Positions 22,195-32,886 are shown, numbered from the stretch's first letter. The stretch: DNA of 64,000 bases from Ophiura sarsii (GCA_035610835.1 CM069447.1:20943259-21007258); one strand, 5' to 3'. Numbers and translations are program-made. Notes: generated by a model not told the origin, from the letters alone.

Positions 22195-23059
22195 AATGAA
22201 AAGCTGATGTGTCCCAATGATACCTCATTCGTTCGTAGCAATTGTTGCAGAAACTTGCAGTTCATAGCCACTTGCTTGAGAATGTGGGAGGTCTCATTGA
22301 AAGAACTACAAATTGTTACATTGACAGCTACACTGTAAAAACGCTGTTTGAAAATCTTTAAACAACTGTCATTGTTCAAGAACCCTGCTTTAAAAACATA
22401 AACGACTGTTATAGATACGCACACGATGTTATTCAAGCCGGGTACGTTTAAATAACATTTACTGTGTTGTAAGGAGATGTTCTAATGACGTTTGAGGCAG
22501 TGGCGTAGCTCGGGGGGGGGGGGGGGGGGGGGGCAAATGCCCCCCCTGACGGGAAAAAAACATTTGTGCCCCCGCCCCCAAAACCCATTTGTGCCCCCGC
22601 CCCCACCCCCTCTAAAAAAATCAATAAGGTGAAAAAAAAGAAAATAGGGGAAAAAAATGAAAAAATACCGAGATTGCGTGCGGGGTACTGGTTATGTGTG
22701 GGCATATTCAGCCCAAATAGTCAAATATAAGGCAAAAATGTACATATAGTACATGTACTCTGCGATTTTTTTTTTTGACCGTGCGAAATTTGTTGACCCC
22801 CCCCCCCCCCCACACTTACGTGAAAATCACGAGTTGGTGACTGGAATTTTTTTTGGGCAACCTTTTACGAAAATTTCAGAAATCTTGCCCCCCCCCCCCT
22901 GAAAAAAATCCTAGCTACGCCACTGGTTTGAGGACATAATAGTGATGATTTTGGCACATTCAGATTGAGACCTTCCCATATTCTCAAGCACGTGGCTGAG
23001 CTCTGAAACAAGTAATTGCTACAAATAATATGGTACAGTAGGAAAGATGAATATATCAG
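22195..23059. repeat. element R, copy 1 (contains a hAT-like MITE)
   Basis: GTTGCAGAAACTTGCAGTTC...GCTTGAGAATGTGGGAGGTC and, inverted, GACCTTCCCATATTCTCAAGC...AAAGATGAATATATCAG. It matches 23751-24113 base for base over long stretches, apart from the insertion at 22498-22925. Confidence 0.7.
22498..22925. mobile_element. hAT-like MITE
   Basis: TIR CAGTGGCGTAGCT / AGCTACGCCACTG and a perfect 8-bp target duplication GTTTGAGG on both sides. The paralogous stretch near 23975-23995 (TGACTTTTGAGGACATAATAG) is the empty site. The interior holds poly-G and poly-C tracts and no ORF. An 8-bp duplication is the hAT hallmark. Confidence 0.9.
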
Positions 23060-23400
23060 TTAAAGGTGTATGTTCCGATCACTTTTTTGGGGCTATGATT
23101 TTTTTCTTCACATCAAGATATTTTGATATCAGAAGAATTCCTATATTTTTCTCATTATGTCTGTAAAATCTTAGGGGCCAGAAATGTTCCATTTAGAAAT
23201 TATAGGCTAAAATGTGGTGAATTACTGCCACGCGCCAGTTTGTGTACTACTCAATAGGCAACCTTGTGCTTCTAAAATAAGAACCATTAAAGTTATGCAA
23301 CTCAATTTTGGAATGTGACAATCTTTAGGATGACCTTTCCGTGTAAAATAGAAAACATCAAGTTGAAAATCGGGCAAGCAATCAGACCATCTACCTTTAA
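23060..23400. mobile_element. MITE B, copy 1
   Basis: TTAAAGGTGTATGTTCCGAT...CAGACCATCTACCTTTAA. The empty site is present in the other copy of the duplication (CAGTTAAATGACTATAAAGG near 24660), proving TTAA as the target. Confidence 0.9.
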
Positions 23401-23404
23401 ATGA

Positions 23405-23750
23405 CTATAAAGGGCCATCAAGCACAGGATCGTGATCCCTCACTCTGTAGAACTTCACTTTCCTGTCTGGAAACTCTACCGTGTACAAACAGTAACCGAC
23501 AAGTATAAACAGGACTACTGCTACCGGTATCACTACATACTGCATATGGTAAAAAATCCTTTCATGATTCTGTTTTCTGACTTTAGGGTTATTTTTATCG
23601 CGTCCTTTACCAACTGTTTTGTCTTTTTCCTTTGAATTGTCATTGACGTCATCAATGACGTCATCATCTGGTAAAACTGTCACCGTCACTTCTTCCATAT
23701 AGTACTCGGTTACGTAGTCACTGTCGGCACTGTCGTCGATGTCCGGCTGT
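23405..23750 (-). pseudogene. duplicated 3' end of the FKBP-mucin gene
   Basis: On the minus strand this repeats the acidic stalk, the transmembrane segment and the cytoplasmic tail of the gene at 24669-27024 with only a handful of changes (for example DTDDS to DIDDS, SKGKDK to SKEKDK, KGGDK to KGRDK). The frame is open and ends at the same stop (DPVLDGPL). It lacks the mucin and FKBP parts; upstream it joins element R at CTGTTGC|AGAAAC. AACAG just before the duplicated coding text could act as an acceptor, so use as an alternative last exon cannot be excluded, but a fragment left by tandem duplication is more likely. Confidence 0.8.
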
Positions 23751-24113
23751 TGCAGAAACTTGCAGTTCTTAGCTACCTGCTTGAGAATGTTGGAGGTCTC
23801 ATTCAAAGAACAATGAATTGTTACATTGACAGCTACACTGTGAAAACGCTGTTTGAAAATCTTTAAAACAACTAGCGTTGTTCAAGAACACTGCTTAACC
23901 GACTGTAGATACGCACATGTTGTTCAAACAGGGTACGTTTAAATAACATGTTACTGTGTTGTACAGAGATGCTTTAATGACTTTTGAGGACATAATAGTG
24001 ATGATTTTTGCACATTCAGATTGAGACCTTCCCATATTCTCAAGCACGTGGCTGAGCTCTGAAACAAGTAATTGCTACAAATAATATGGTACAGTAGGAA
24101 AGATGAATATATA
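23751..24113. repeat. element R, copy 2
   Basis: Same sequence as copy 1 (AGAAACTTGCAGTTCTTAGC ... TACAGTAGGAAAGATGAATATA) but without the hAT-like insertion. Confidence 0.7.
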
Positions 24114-24654
24114 CACTAGCAACCAAAAGTATTAGGACACTTTGCAAGCTGCTAGTTGAGAGATAACACCAGAATCTATTGAACTACTATTTTAGCTTTT
24201 TGGTATTCTAGGGTTATAAAATTAAAGGAAAGTTCTTAAAAGTTTGTTTAAATGAATTTGGGATATTATTGAGACATTATTTCAAAGGAAACATTTATAA
24301 CAATTTGTCAGTGATTCATTTGATTTGCATTGATATATTTAGGTAATGTAAAGTAAAATTAGCTTGACAAAAATCTGAAATTATAATAAAATGAATCGAA
24401 CTATGTAGAGTGTGCTCAGGTCATGTGGGTGCTATGAGTAAGTACAGAGAATTTGGATGGTTTCCATTTAAATATGAAAGTAAAGGTGTCAAAATATAAA
24501 TAAATGTCCTTCCCAAAATATCTTATTTTTAAGATTAATAAAGAGATCAAGTGTCAATTATGTGAGAGATTAAAGACTAGTGACAATACTGGAATTAGTT
24601 TTACTCGAGTAATTCCATTGAATATTAGTGTCTTGATACGTTTGGTTGCTTGTG
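24114..24654. mobile_element. Tc1/mariner-like MITE
   Basis: CACTAGCAACCAAAAGTATTA...GACACTT and inverted AGTGTCTTGATACG...GGTTGCTTGTG, flanked by TA on both sides. The other copy of the duplication has the uninterrupted GAATATATCAG. 541 bp, no ORF. Confidence 0.85.
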
Positions 24655-24668
24655 TATCAGTTAAATGA

Positions 24669-27024
24669 CTATAAAGGACCATCAAGCACAGGATCGTGAT
24701 CCCTTACTCTGTAGAACTTCACTTTCCTGTCTGGAAACTCTACCGTGTACAAACAGTAACCAACGAGTATAAACAGGACTACTGCTACCGGTATCACTAC
24801 ATATTGCATATGGTAAAAAATCCTTTCATGATTCTGTTTTCTGACTTTAGGGTTATTTTTATCGCCTCCTTTACCAACTGTTTTATCTTTTCCCTTTGAA
24901 TTGTCATTGACGTCATCAATGACGTCATCATCTGGTAAAACTGTCACCGTTACTTCTTCCATATAGTACTCGGTTACATAGTCACTGTCGGCACTGTCGT
25001 CGGTGTCCGGCTGTTGCGTCGGAATTTCTGATCCTGTCAGTGGCGATTGGAGTCCATCTGCTGTAGCTGCGCTACTGCTACCACCCTCGCTTACAGAGCG
25101 AGTGGTGATCTTTTTACCAGGCGACATTAGAGATGGTGATCTTAGCACTCGGGGAGTGATGTTAGTGTCACCACGGTCACTGTTTGGCTTATCGGAATAT
25201 TGCTGGCCTTCAGGATTAATAATTCCATCAGCCGGTAATTTTGATATTCCGGACAGGGATGACGTCGATTTTGCATACGATAAGCTAGGAGATGTTTTTG
25301 GGATTAGTTTTAAGGTATCATTAATCCCTGATTTTGTTTTAGAATGGATTAGTGGTGATCCCGCTACCAATGTGGTTAGTAACTTGGAACCGGAAGTTCT
25401 TGTGACTGGCTTGTTGCTTTTAGCTGTATCCTGCACCTGGGAGGCAAATGGTAAAAATGAAGTTAGTAAATTACTTTTGGATGTAGGCTGTGATGGCGGG
25501 CTGCTAATCATGGATAATTTATCTGGTAAGACGATATATTTGGTTGTTAGTTTCAATGGCGTGGTTGGTGGTAGTAGGGTTGGCGTGGGACTTGTTGGAT
25601 TATTGGTTGCGGTTGTAGTTGATGTTATAGTTGTTAGTTGTATGGGTGGTTGTTGAAAAGTTGATCGGGAGGATGTTGATAGTGTCTGGGTAGTAGGCGA
25701 TAAGGTGCCAATTCTCATAGTTGTAGAGGCTTGCGTTATAGGTGTCAGGGTTGTAGGGGCTTCAGTGGTTGGTGTTAAGGTTGTGGTGTCCAAAGTGACG
25801 TGAGTGATAGGGGCAAGTGTCGTTTGAACTTGGGTGGTAGGCATCTGGGTTGCATATACTGAGACAGGTTGAGTTATAATATCTGACGCAATGGTTGAGA
25901 GCGGCTGAGATGCTGTTGTTGTTACAGATGTAGGTGTTAGTGTTGTTGTCTGTGTTGTTGGTAATGTCGTCGGTGCTACAGTTATTGGCGGAATGGGCGG
26001 TATGGTCATAGGTGGCGCTGTTGTTGGTGCTGTTGGAGTTAGGAAAGGGCTTGTTGTGGGCTGGGTTGTCGGCAATATGGTTGTGGTAGCTAGATTGGTA
26101 GATGATACCGTGGAAGGGGCTAATGTTTTCGGTGCAACGGTTGTCGGTATCAGGGTTGTAGTCACGGTAGTGGGTGGTTTGGTCAATGCTACGGCTGTGG
26201 GAGGAGATGTTGAAGTATGTAGCGTTGTCGGTAACATGGTCGTGGGTGCTACAATTATCGGTGGTGCAGTTGTCGGTGGTGCTGTTGTCGGTGGCACAGT
26301 TGTCAGTGGCGCAGTTGTCGGCGGCGCAGTTGTCGGTGGTACAGTTGTTGATGGTAAACTAGTAGTGAGGAGTGTCGTCGGAGTTAAAGTTGTGGGAGGT
26401 GGTGTTGTAGTGGGTAATGTTGTCGGTGGTACAGTTATGGGTAGTGTTGTCGGTAGTGTGGTTGTGGGTGGTAATCTTGTGGTGCTTGGTGTTGTCGGTG
26501 GCGCGGTTGTAGGTAGTAATGTTGTAGTGGGTAGTGTTGTCGATGGTCCAGGTGTATGTGGCAATGTTGTACGCAGTGTTGTCAGCGGTACAGTTGTGGT
26601 TGAAACAGTCGTTGTCGGTGAATTGGTCGAGGGAGATAGGGAGGTAGCGGCAGTACTGGTTATAGGGTTAGTCGTAGTCGTTTGTGTAGTAGGGAGTTTT
26701 TCAGTAGTAACTTTAGTAGTGGTTAGCAAGTTAGTAGTTAGCATTTGTGAAGTTGTGGTAGGTTTGCTTGTTAGCAAAGCAGTAGTTAGCATTTTAGTTG
26801 GTGTTGTCGTTGGAAAATTAGTAGTATATACAGTGGTCAAACGTTCAGGAATTGTGGGGATTTCGGTGGCTGTAATCACCTCACTGGTCGTTTGTTGTCC
26901 TGTTGTTGTAGGTACGTCAATTTGTATAACATTAACAAGAAATATAATATCTGCTCCAGGTGGTGTGATTGGTAGTTTATCTTGAGATAGAAATTTATGT
27001 GGCACCTCAAGTCGACGGCTTTCC
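24669..27024 (-). CDS. FKBP-mucin membrane protein: FKBP C-terminal half, mucin region, TM and tail (last exon)
   Basis: The minus-strand acceptor TTTATATAG|GGAAAGCC opens a 784-codon exon (phase 2 in: AA + G). It starts with SRRLEVPHKF...LPITPPGADIIFLVNVI, the second half of an FKBP fold (family pattern KR-L-IP---YG------IPP-A-L-F-VeLl). Next come about 650 residues of Thr/Pro/Ser-rich mucin-like sequence with many TTxPPTT units, expected to be heavily O-glycosylated. Then an acidic stalk (DSADSDYVTEYYMEEV, LPDDDVIDDVNDN), a basic patch, one membrane helix (YVVIPVAVVLFILVGYCLY) and a 23-residue tail ending DPVLDGPL. The longest ORF extends upstream to 27302, but that part is intron. The AT-rich genome contrasts with the repeat-rich exon. 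A Val/Gly-rich ORF on the other strand is only its shadow. Confidence 0.8.
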
Positions 27025-28500
27025 CTATATAAAAGAAGAAATAAGAACTTCATTAGAACAAAATGTTTAAATGAAATTTGGTATATAGTAACATAACAGC
27101 GCCAACGTTTGACGGCGGTACTACTTGTAACTAAAAGTGAATACCTAGTACAAAATTGAAATGATATAATGCAAATAAACGTAAAATAACACAAGCAGGC
27201 GTTTTTGCTACTGCAATCAAGGAAAAAAAGGTTGGCACACTTTGTCCTAATTAAGGAAAAAAGTGCCCCCTCTCCCCGAGGCAATGTTGATCCGAGCCAC
27301 ATGTCATCAGAAGCCTTGTCAGCTCCCCCAACATTGATTGATGGGGGTGGGGAAGGATAAGAGAAAGGGGGAGACTTCTGCTTGCTATTAAAGAGTGCTA
27401 TGTCCCAAGTCTGTTCTCTATTGCGAGCACATAGATAGTTGTATTAAATTTTGTCAAGTGTGCAACTATTATTTTCCTTGATTGTCGCTTAGGTTTTGAA
27501 TCGAATGACTGGGTTTTCCCGACAACACACAAATGTTATATAACACGAGTTAAGTTGCAATTGGTCCTTGCATTGCAGTCACTCAGTTGATTAATTAAGG
27601 TTAACATTTGCTATTGAACTTAAAACCCTGAAATGGACATAATCTGTATGTACATGTATTATAGTTTGGACTCTTTATTTATAAACAAGCGAACACCGTC
27701 ATATCATTAACAAACATATAACCATACATGACAACATAATTACGAATCACCGTTTCGTGAATTAGAAACAATTACATAACTGCAAATGAAACGGATCAGT
27801 TTAATTGGCAATATTACTCTCATGGACGCTGTTTCAATTTTAATTCAATATCGGACTGTAAGGCTAAGTAAAAAAAGTAGTTTCTCGCGCAACCTTATTT
27901 CTCGCGCATCCTTATTTTTCAGTAATTCTGTAATGGTTTTATTCTTCTTTATTTCTTCCATAACTGTTTAAACAAATTATTTAAAGCTGACATCTTGGTA
28001 ATAGATTTACTTTAGACTAATGAGCATTTTAAAGCTGGTTTTGTGTACACAACCCCCCACCACCAAACCATGAAATAAAAAGATTTAACAAAGGCCTCGT
28101 CCTCCTCAATTTACGCAACCAATCAGGCAATATCCATGCTGGTAGTGGTAATTTCGCATTGTTTATTGAAAAAGAAAAAGGAAAAAAAGTGCCCATATCC
28201 TCCTTTTTTTCCAAAAGTTAGGACGAGAAACTAGTTTTTATTTTTATTTGACTTGACCTGATATTTATGCCTACATTGATTGGTGTGGTCCAAATACTAA
28301 AGGGTCGTCCGTCCGACCACCAGGAGATGATCTGGATAATGATTATTTTAGTAATACAATGTCACACGTTAGACATTGCGAGGTGGAATGGTGAATCAGA
28401 TATAAATATTAAAAAAATAAAATAATAATCAACCATTTTCTTACCAGGCATAATAAAATGGTTTTGTGGCCAAATATTGCAGCGGCAGAAAAGGTGCCGA
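27025..28500. other. intron sequence, no clear element
   Basis: Part of the intron between FKBP exons. A (TTCTCGCGCA)2-like stretch occurs near 27885-27915. No complete TIR element was defined. Confidence 0.4.
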
Positions 28501-28520
28501 GGTTCAATATGTCAATCATT

Positions 28521-28598
28521 TCGTCGCTGTTCTGACATACCGGCACATCACAACAGAAATAAGTAAAGAGATGTGCCGGTATGTCAGAACAGCGACGA
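28521..28598. repeat. perfect 29-bp inverted repeat with 20-nt loop
   Basis: TCGTCGCTGTTCTGACATAC...CACATC is followed 20 bases later by its exact reverse complement. It lies in the FKBP-gene intron just left of a MITE B copy. Confidence 0.9.
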
Positions 28599-28621
28599 TT
28601 TAATATTTTGTTTCTGTTGCA

Positions 28622-28986
28622 GTAAATGGTGTATGTTCTGAACACTTGTTTGGGGCTATACATTTTTTTTCACACCAAGATATTTTGATATCAGAAGAAG
28701 CCCCATTATTTTCTCATTATGTCTGTAAAATTTTAGGGCCAGAAATGTTCCATTTAGGAATTATGGGCTAAAATGTGGTGAATTACTGCCTAAGGTGGTT
28801 AACCAACCGCCAGTTTGTGTACTACTCAATGGACACAATTCTTGTGACCTTGTGCTTCTCAAATAAGAACCATTGGAGTTTTGCAACTCAAACTTTGGAA
28901 TGTGACAATTTTAAGGATGACCTTTCATGTAAAATAGAAAACAGCAAGTTGAAAATCGGGCCAGCAATCAGAACATCTACCTTTAA
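28622..28986. mobile_element. MITE B, copy 2
   Basis: AATGGTGTATGTTCTGAACA ... CAGAACATCTACCTTTAA. The left TTAA is lost. Same internal text as copy 1 (CAGAAATGTTCCATTTAG, GAATTACTGCC). Confidence 0.8.
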
Positions 28987-29845
28987 ATACATAACATATT
29001 CTCTCTCTTTTTTTGCATCAGGGCAGTAATGAGCTATAGCCGATCAAATTATCATATTCATCTTTAATGTATTTCAATAAAATCAAAGTACCGGAACACA
29101 TGCAATAAAGATACATTTTTTTGAGTATGTTTGTAAACCGCTCTACCAGCAGTTGAAAATATCGCAATATCCTGTGTTGAATTGCGTTGGCCTCGGGCCT
29201 GAAGGTATCGCGAGAGCAATTCATATTGCGCCATTACCGATGATTGCTTGAACTTTAAGGAATTCAAGATCACAACCATTCAGCCAAACAACGTTATGTC
29301 TTAAACACGATTTTGTAATGGCACACTTCCTCCAAAAATACAATTTATACATCTCCAGGAATCCTGATAGATTCACAAATTATTATTGTGTCATTTTCGA
29401 GAAATCATAGACCAGATCAGAAACACGACAGAGAATTGAAAAATAAATGAATTCAATAAAATAGGTCAATAAATATAATTCTATATATAAAAAAACACAC
29501 AAATTAATAAATCAGAAAACAAATGAGTAAACACATTAAGAAGAGGATTTGTCTTTTTCAACATGCTGGTGCCGACTTCACAGAGAGAAACGATACAATT
29601 GAGATTGTCCCACATTAAATTAATACCACTTTGTCCATAAGACCATGATCACGCTGAAAAGACCGTATCAAGATCAATGCTTTGTTAGGTTTTAAGAATG
29701 AACTTCCAACGCACAACAATATGTTTTGTTAGTGGACACCAAGAGGAAGGATCGGGCACAAATGTATATTATACTTTCCCTTTTATAACAGTGTGTGAAA
29801 AGACCGTCAGAATAGGAAACAGTAATAATCACAGAGCATACTCAC

Positions 29846-29970
29846 TTTAAACAAACACCAGAAAGTTCTCGGTTCCAGCTATTCTGTATGTCTAACGCAC
29901 CGATGATAAACTGAAATGGTGTTCCGCTGTCGTACGTAGATTCAAAGATTGTGCCGTTCTCAAATGATGC
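29846..29970 (-). CDS. FKBP-mucin membrane protein: middle FKBP exon
   Basis: The acceptor is TTTTTCCCGCAG|GCATC and the donor TTAAA|GTGAGT; 125 bp, phase 0 in, 2 out. The peptide ASFENGTIFEST, GTPFQFIIGALDI, NSWNRELSGVCL matches the FKBP core (LEDGt-FDSS----PF-F-lG---vI-GW--gl-gMc-GEkR). Compared with FKBP12, the active-site Phe36, Phe46 and Trp59 equivalents are kept, but Asp37 is Glu and Arg42 is Ser, and the Tyr82 region in the next exon (HKFLSQDK) has lost the usual AYG. Catalysis or drug binding may therefore be weakened (inference). A MITE A copy begins only about 15 bp upstream of the acceptor. Confidence 0.8.
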
Positions 29971-29985
29971 CTGCGGGAAAAAGTG

Positions 29986-30244
29986 TTAAAACATACGCGG
30001 CTATATTAGTTTTACCATATATAAAAAACAGATTTTTCAAAACCTTTTCCAACTTTCAAAGTCTATCTCAAGGATTACTAAACCAATACTAGGCATGTTT
30101 GTACTTAATTAAATGGATTTTTCACGTAGATTCCAAATATGTGGGCAAATATGATGATGATAATAAATAATGTTGACATTTTTGAAACATAGTGTGAAAT
30201 GTTGCGACTGTCGTCTGCAGACGACTGGTGCGTGGAAAGGGAAC
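29986..30244 (+). mobile_element. MITE A, copy 5, abutting an FKBP exon
   Basis: TTAAAACATACGCGGCTATA...CGTCTGCAGACGACTGGTGCGTGGAAAGG. Family internal text is intact. On the minus strand its end lies immediately before the acceptor of the 29846-29970 exon. Confidence 0.8.
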
Positions 30245-30415
30245 AGTTCCATTCATATTCGATACAATTATCGAGACCGTATATATCGAGACTCGATCGA
30301 GACTGATTTGAAACAATATCGAGGCCCGGTATCGAGCAACAAGAGATGATTCATCGAGCAGCATAATAGCCCTTGTCTAAATTTAACCTACGAAGGACAA
30401 GTGGTGTGGCATGTT

Positions 30416-30892
30416 AGGGTATGGGACGACGTCAAAACTCGACATGCGGTTGCCCGCGGGTCCCGTCCGGTTCAGTGCGGTTCCCATGGAGCGGCGGAGT
30501 CTGATGTAATATACTCAGATGAACACGGCCAGTCGATAGTGACTGGTCAGACATTTAAGCAATAAAATCTCGAAATAAGGGCTCTCAGACGATCGTTGAC
30601 AACCAGTACAAAACCAGTCATTGATTTTCAATGGGTTGGCTGCTTATCGGTTATAGCCCAATTAAATCGATCGGAGCGGATTTTTTTAAAGGGTGCACTA
30701 TTGTGACCGCACATTAACATTTGATAGCGTAAATTAGACCTGTTGAAGATTAGGATTTAAAATCAACCGGCGGTTGTTCAGTCTGGCATGAGTGAATATT
30801 CATAAACCAGTACAAGGTTTTGACCCGAATAAACCGCGCTGAACCGGACGGAGCCGACGGGCAACCGCAGGTCGCGTTTTGACGTCCTCCCT
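30416..30892. mobile_element. MITE F, copy 2
   Basis: ACGTCAAAACTCGACATGCGG at the left and CGCAGGTCGCGTTTTGACGTC at the right, with internal CCGTCCGGTTC/GAACCGGACGG pairs. Ends read TTAGGG...CCCTAA, so the target duplication is less clear than in copies 1 and 3. Confidence 0.7.
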
Positions 30893-31754
30893 AAGTGAAG
30901 CTTCGGGTTATTTATTTTAATTATTGTCCCGTCGTATCGAGTACTGGGTACTGTCTCAATACCAGTCTTGATAATTATGATAGTCCCTAAACATGAACAT
31001 TATTATCCTTGGAGTATTTGCTTAGAATACCCCATGGTTATTAGTGACTGCATGATCCTCGTATCGAGCCCGATATATCGAGCGCCAATGTCTAATTTTA
31101 TCGGGTCTCAACTTGAAGAAAAAAAAAATCGAGTCTCGATCACTTTATCGAGTATAAATGGAAGTTGGAATTGTTCCCTAAATTTAAATGGAAGCGGTCA
31201 TGGTGAGGATTCTAACGAAAATTGAACAGCGCGCGGCGACTATTTGAATCTAAACAAGTTGGACATTGGCGCAGTCTGTAATTGTTCTACGTATGTTTAC
31301 ATGCAAGCGGTATTGTGTGCAACTCTACAACAATTTTTTAACCCAATGTGGACGGCGCGCTCAATCAACCATCCTTCATTTGATTGAACGCATTTTCTAT
31401 CGTGTGATGTAAGTGATGTATTAGTTATTAGCTAAGGTTTAGCTGGACTAACAATCGCCGTCAGCGGTTCTTTTCCTCACCATGACCGCTTTCCTTTAAT
31501 GTTTTAACCTGTTGGTCAAACAGTCATTTTAACCAACAATGTTGTGGTTTACCCGATAATCCGTGTTGGTCAACATTTGTATCCGTGTTCTAACAATGCA
31601 CAAATAAGACATTAGAGGCGTCTTGCTTTGTTTAGACTAACATTTCCCCAAATTGTAGCAGCAATTTAACAAGATTTGCACGTGTGCCTATCAACAGGTT
31701 CTGTTAACAATAAGTAGCATATTTTTCCTTCCAAATTTTGTAATTTTCATCACT

Positions 31755-32028
31755 ATAACCCTAACCCTAACACACACGGCAACAACACGGTCTGCCTGTT
31801 TTATAACCCGGTGTGCAAGTGTTTGGGCTACGAAATGGACCCATGCTATATTACGAAGCGAATATACTGAGCCGAGTAGCCTTGACAACCATGGTGTAGT
31901 GGAATGAAGATGGGCTTTGGTGCTGGAGGTCCGTGGTTCAAATACCCGGGGGATCGGGTGACCTTTCGGGTGAATTTTCTACTTAGGAAAACAAATGTGT
32001 GCCGTGTGGTGTTATAGGGTTAGGGTTA
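31755..32028 (+). repeat. tRNA-derived SINE-like unit between telomere-like repeats
   Basis: ATAACCCTAACCCTAACAC...CACGGCA at the left is mirrored by TGCCGTGTGGTGTTATAGGG then TTAGGGTTAAG at the right. Inside, AACCATGGTGTAGTGG (A box) and GTCCGTGGTTCAAATACCCG (B box) are about 50 bp apart, as in a tRNA-derived pol III promoter. No functional tRNA fold is evident. Confidence 0.5.
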
Positions 32029-32468
32029 AGATAGTCACGTTAAACGACCCCTATTATTTAAGGAAATACAGTGCAGCATGAATTGATGGGCAAATTATAT
32101 GACATTTCATGGTAGATTTTATTAAACAAATGAAGAAAAAGAAAGAAAGAGGGAGACATAAGGAAAGAAACATGTAAAAGAATGATAGAAGGGGGAAAGG
32201 GGGAAAATCGAGGAGATGAATCGAGGAAAGACTTCTTTTACAGATATTCGTGAAATCTGTGGTGAATTTTTCAATAATTTTCAAATTGTCAAACATTTTC
32301 CATACATGTTCAAACTTGTCCACAAATTTCGAAAATGTTAACAAAAATTCTAAATGTTTTCAAAAAATGTTTAAAAACATTTTCCAAAAATAAAATCGTA
32401 ATATAAAATAAATAAAATAAAATAACAAAATGGGCCAGTCGGGCCTGTAGCACTTTCCACATTCTTAC

Positions 32469-32528
32469 CTCATAGTTTACAGTGAGTATGTAGCCTTGGT
32501 TAGCTAAAACGCTGCAGTCACCCAATTT
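32469..32528 (-). CDS. FKBP-mucin membrane protein: first recognised exon
   Basis: The acceptor is TTTTACATTACAG|AAATT and the donor TATGAG|GTAAGA; 60 bp, phase 0 in and out. It encodes KLGDCSVLANQGYILTVNYE, fitting the start of an FKBP domain (K-GD-----Y-l-VhY-). The Tyr of VNY corresponds to the active-site Tyr26 of FKBP12. It splices in frame to ASFENG of the next exon. A preceding exon with a signal peptide is expected at higher coordinates but was not identified. Confidence 0.75.
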
Positions 32529-32843
32529 CTGTAATGTAAAACATACCAAGAGAAGAAACAAGGACCAATATTAATGAAGAAGAAAAAAAATGAAATTCTA
32601 GAAATAATATGCCTGCCAAATTATACGAGCATCGCATGCGAGTTTTTAAACCTGAGACAAGCTGGGTTTTATACGCTTGATGATATTGAGATATCTTGAA
32701 ATTAGTTCGGTTCACGAAAGGAGCTTGTTTTCATATATGATGATGCCTGTCGCATAATTATTAATATAAGAATATGACGATATCTCTCTTTAATTTGGGA
32801 AAGTTGAGGAGTCATCAAAGCAATAAAGTGCGCCTAGTTTAAG
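32529..32843. other. no recognisable feature
   Basis: Upstream flank of the first FKBP exon. No signal-peptide exon is evident here. Confidence 0.4.
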
Positions 32844-32851
32844 CACTGGCT

Positions 32852-32854
32852 CCC

Positions 32855-32886
<32 letters not shown>

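Noticed and set aside
23640..23665. CRE sites (two TGACGTCA) near the duplicated gene tail
   Set aside because: They arise from coding text DDDVIDDVNDN on the minus strand and are present in the parent exon too.
25993..26985. 330-codon Val/Gly-rich ORF on the plus strand
   Set aside because: It is the antisense of the Thr/Pro (ACN/CCN) repeat coding on the minus strand, which automatically yields open Gly/Val text. No domain or start context.
27025..27302. N-terminal extension of the mucin ORF starting MWLGSTLPRG
   Set aside because: It reads through an acceptor (TATAG|GG) into intron. The FKBP exons upstream splice in frame at 27024, which is a better explanation.
31755..31775. Telomere end of a chromosome
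   Set aside because: Only two CCCTAA units, internal and mirrored by TTAGGG 250 bp later; part of a repeat.
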